Both the position numbers and the translations under genes were made by a program. Below, one piece after another: positions 5,677 to 6,506 of a DNA stretch of 6,506 bases (position 1 is its first letter; each line of letters begins with the position of its first letter). The notes beneath the pieces were generated by a model. That model searched no databases and was not told the origin of the DNA. It saw nothing but the letters and a program-made list of their open reading frames with translations. Source of the DNA: an uncultured Roseiflexaceae bacterium (lineage in GTDB: Bacteria; Chloroflexota; Chloroflexia; Chloroflexales; Roseiflexaceae); the NCBI GenBank assembly GCA_903932805.1, contig CAIZHO010000134.1, positions 1-6,506 of the forward strand, written 5' to 3'.

Positions 5677-6506
5677 CCACGTGGCGTTGTTGGATGGGGC
5701 CATGTGATAGGGCGGGCTGTCTGCGGGGATGATGATGCTGTCGCCGCGCTGCAACGGGTGTATCCCGTGCGCATCGGTGAGCACGCATGCGCCATCGATG
5801 AGGGTCAAAATTTCGAACGAATCTGCGTTGCGCGTCCAGTGCTGGGCGTGCGCAGTTGCAATCCGTTCCATCACAAAATACGGCGAACGGACCAGTTCTT
5901 CGTGCCCGCTGCCCAGCACAACCGGGGTGCTGTGGGCGGGACGATTGTTGTCAAGGTGCGATACCGCTAATGCTTGCGGGATGTGCAACGTGCGTAGGTT
6001 GCCGTGATCGTCACGACGCAGATAATCGTAGACCCGGTAGGTCAAGTCTGAGGTCTGCTGGATTTCGAACAGAAAAACCCCCGCATTAATCGCGTGGATG
6101 GTGCCGGCTGGGACGCAAATCGTGTCCCCTGCGTGGATGGGAACGTGGCGCAGGTGTTGTGTCAGCGTGCCGTCGGCTATTGCAGCGGCGTATGCGTCGC
6201 GTGTCAGTGGGGCGTTGAGTCCATGAATGACATCACTGCCCGGTTGTGTCCCAATGATGTACCAGGCCTCGGTTTTGCCATGAAATCCGGTGTGCGCCTC
6301 GTAGGTGTGGGCATAGGTATCGTCGGGGTGGACCTGAACGGACAATGCTTGGCCTGCATCGATGAACTTGGCAAGCAGGGGGAAGTCGTCACCGTATCGC
6401 GCGTAGGAACGTGCGCCGACCAGTGCTGTTTGATGCCGTGCAACCAGCGCACGCAAGGTCGTTCCACGGTGTACCCCGGTGGTAATGATGTTGTCGTTGT
6501 AGACTT
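5650..6506 (-). CDS. manA: Mannose-6-phosphate isomerase, class I (N-terminus beyond the right edge)
   Basis: The frame stays open to the right edge, giving 284 visible residues that begin VYNDNIITTGVHRGTTLRAL. This matches an internal region of the enzyme, so the start codon lies outside and about 20-40 residues are missing. The enzyme interconverts fructose-6-phosphate and mannose-6-phosphate, feeding GDP-mannose and glycan synthesis or mannose use. Visible residues 41-68 contain FPLLAKFIDA and SVQVHPDD (Gln57 and His59, zinc ligands). GKTEAWY (76-82, Glu79) and PAGTIHAI (132-139, His137) supply the remaining ligands, and QQTSDLTYRVYDY (149-161, Arg157) is the conserved active-site stretch. 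A second cupin-like beta segment closes the protein (GACVLTDAHG to IIIPADSPPYHMAP). Length and motif spacing fit the short Bacillus-type form of about 310 residues. A TTG at 6454-6456 is in frame but falls inside conserved sequence and is not the start. The gene's 3' end lies inside the 3' end of the dynamin gene on the other strand, with no terminator seen between them. Confidence 0.95.
   Translation of the reverse strand, partial: VYNDNIITTGVHRGTTLRALVARHQTALVGARSYARYGDDFPLLAKFIDAGQALSVQVHPDDTYAHTYEAHTGFHGKTEAWYIIGTQPGSDVIHGLNAPLTRDAYAAAIADGTLTQHLRHVPIHAGDTICVPAGTIHAINAGVFLFEIQQTSDLTYRVYDYLRRDDHGNLRTLHIPQALAVSHLDNNRPAHSTPVVLGSGHEELVRSPYFVMERIATAHAQHWTRNADSFEILTLIDGACVLTDAHGIHPLQRGDSIIIPADSPPYHMAPSNNATWLRCWVPDA

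Noticed and set aside
1..6506. A defence, mobile or otherwise novel multi-gene system
   Set aside because: Apart from one unrecognised small protein, all genes belong to common enzyme families with intact motifs. There are no transposases, integrases, toxin-antitoxin pairs, tRNA borders or repeat arrays. The dynamin alone is not enough to claim a defence role.

Overview
The window looks like an ordinary stretch of chromosome from a moderately GC-rich bacterium. It holds six protein-coding genes and no sign of mobile DNA, CRISPR, tRNA or rRNA. Gene content (a large membrane-anchored dynamin-like GTPase with the GEFNAGKSS P-loop, a cytoplasmic S9 peptidase, a GT4 glycosyltransferase and a class I mannose-6-phosphate isomerase) and protein style recall Chloroflexota (Chloroflexus/Herpetosiphon-type bacteria). 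That is an inference from family resemblance only and is held with low to moderate confidence.

Layout, left to right. Positions 1-1352 hold a two-gene leftward unit: a PhnP-like metallo-beta-lactamase-fold hydrolase (582-1352), translationally coupled through an ATGA overlap to a GT4-type glycosyltransferase that runs off the left edge (1-585). Positions 1353-1488 are a 136-bp divergent spacer with promoter-like AT-rich boxes. A rightward block follows: an unrecognised 106-residue protein (1489-1809), a strong intrinsic terminator (1833-1866), a prolyl-oligopeptidase-family S9 peptidase (1887-3902) and a dynamin-family GTPase (3937-5676). The last two are 34 bp apart with no terminator between them and are probably co-transcribed. 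From the right edge a leftward mannose-6-phosphate isomerase gene (5650-6506, start outside the window) converges on the dynamin gene and overlaps its 3' end by 27 bp.

How the genes fit together. The isomerase supplies mannose-6-phosphate for GDP-mannose and hence glycan synthesis. The GT4 enzyme could use a nucleotide sugar of that kind, but the two genes are in separate units and a functional link is only suggestive. The peptidase degrades or trims peptides in the cytoplasm. The dynamin probably acts in membrane remodelling. I do not see a convincing new multi-gene system. The items most worth a second look are the unrecognised 106-residue protein, the terminator placed directly before the peptidase ribosome binding site, and the lone dynamin next to a peptidase.
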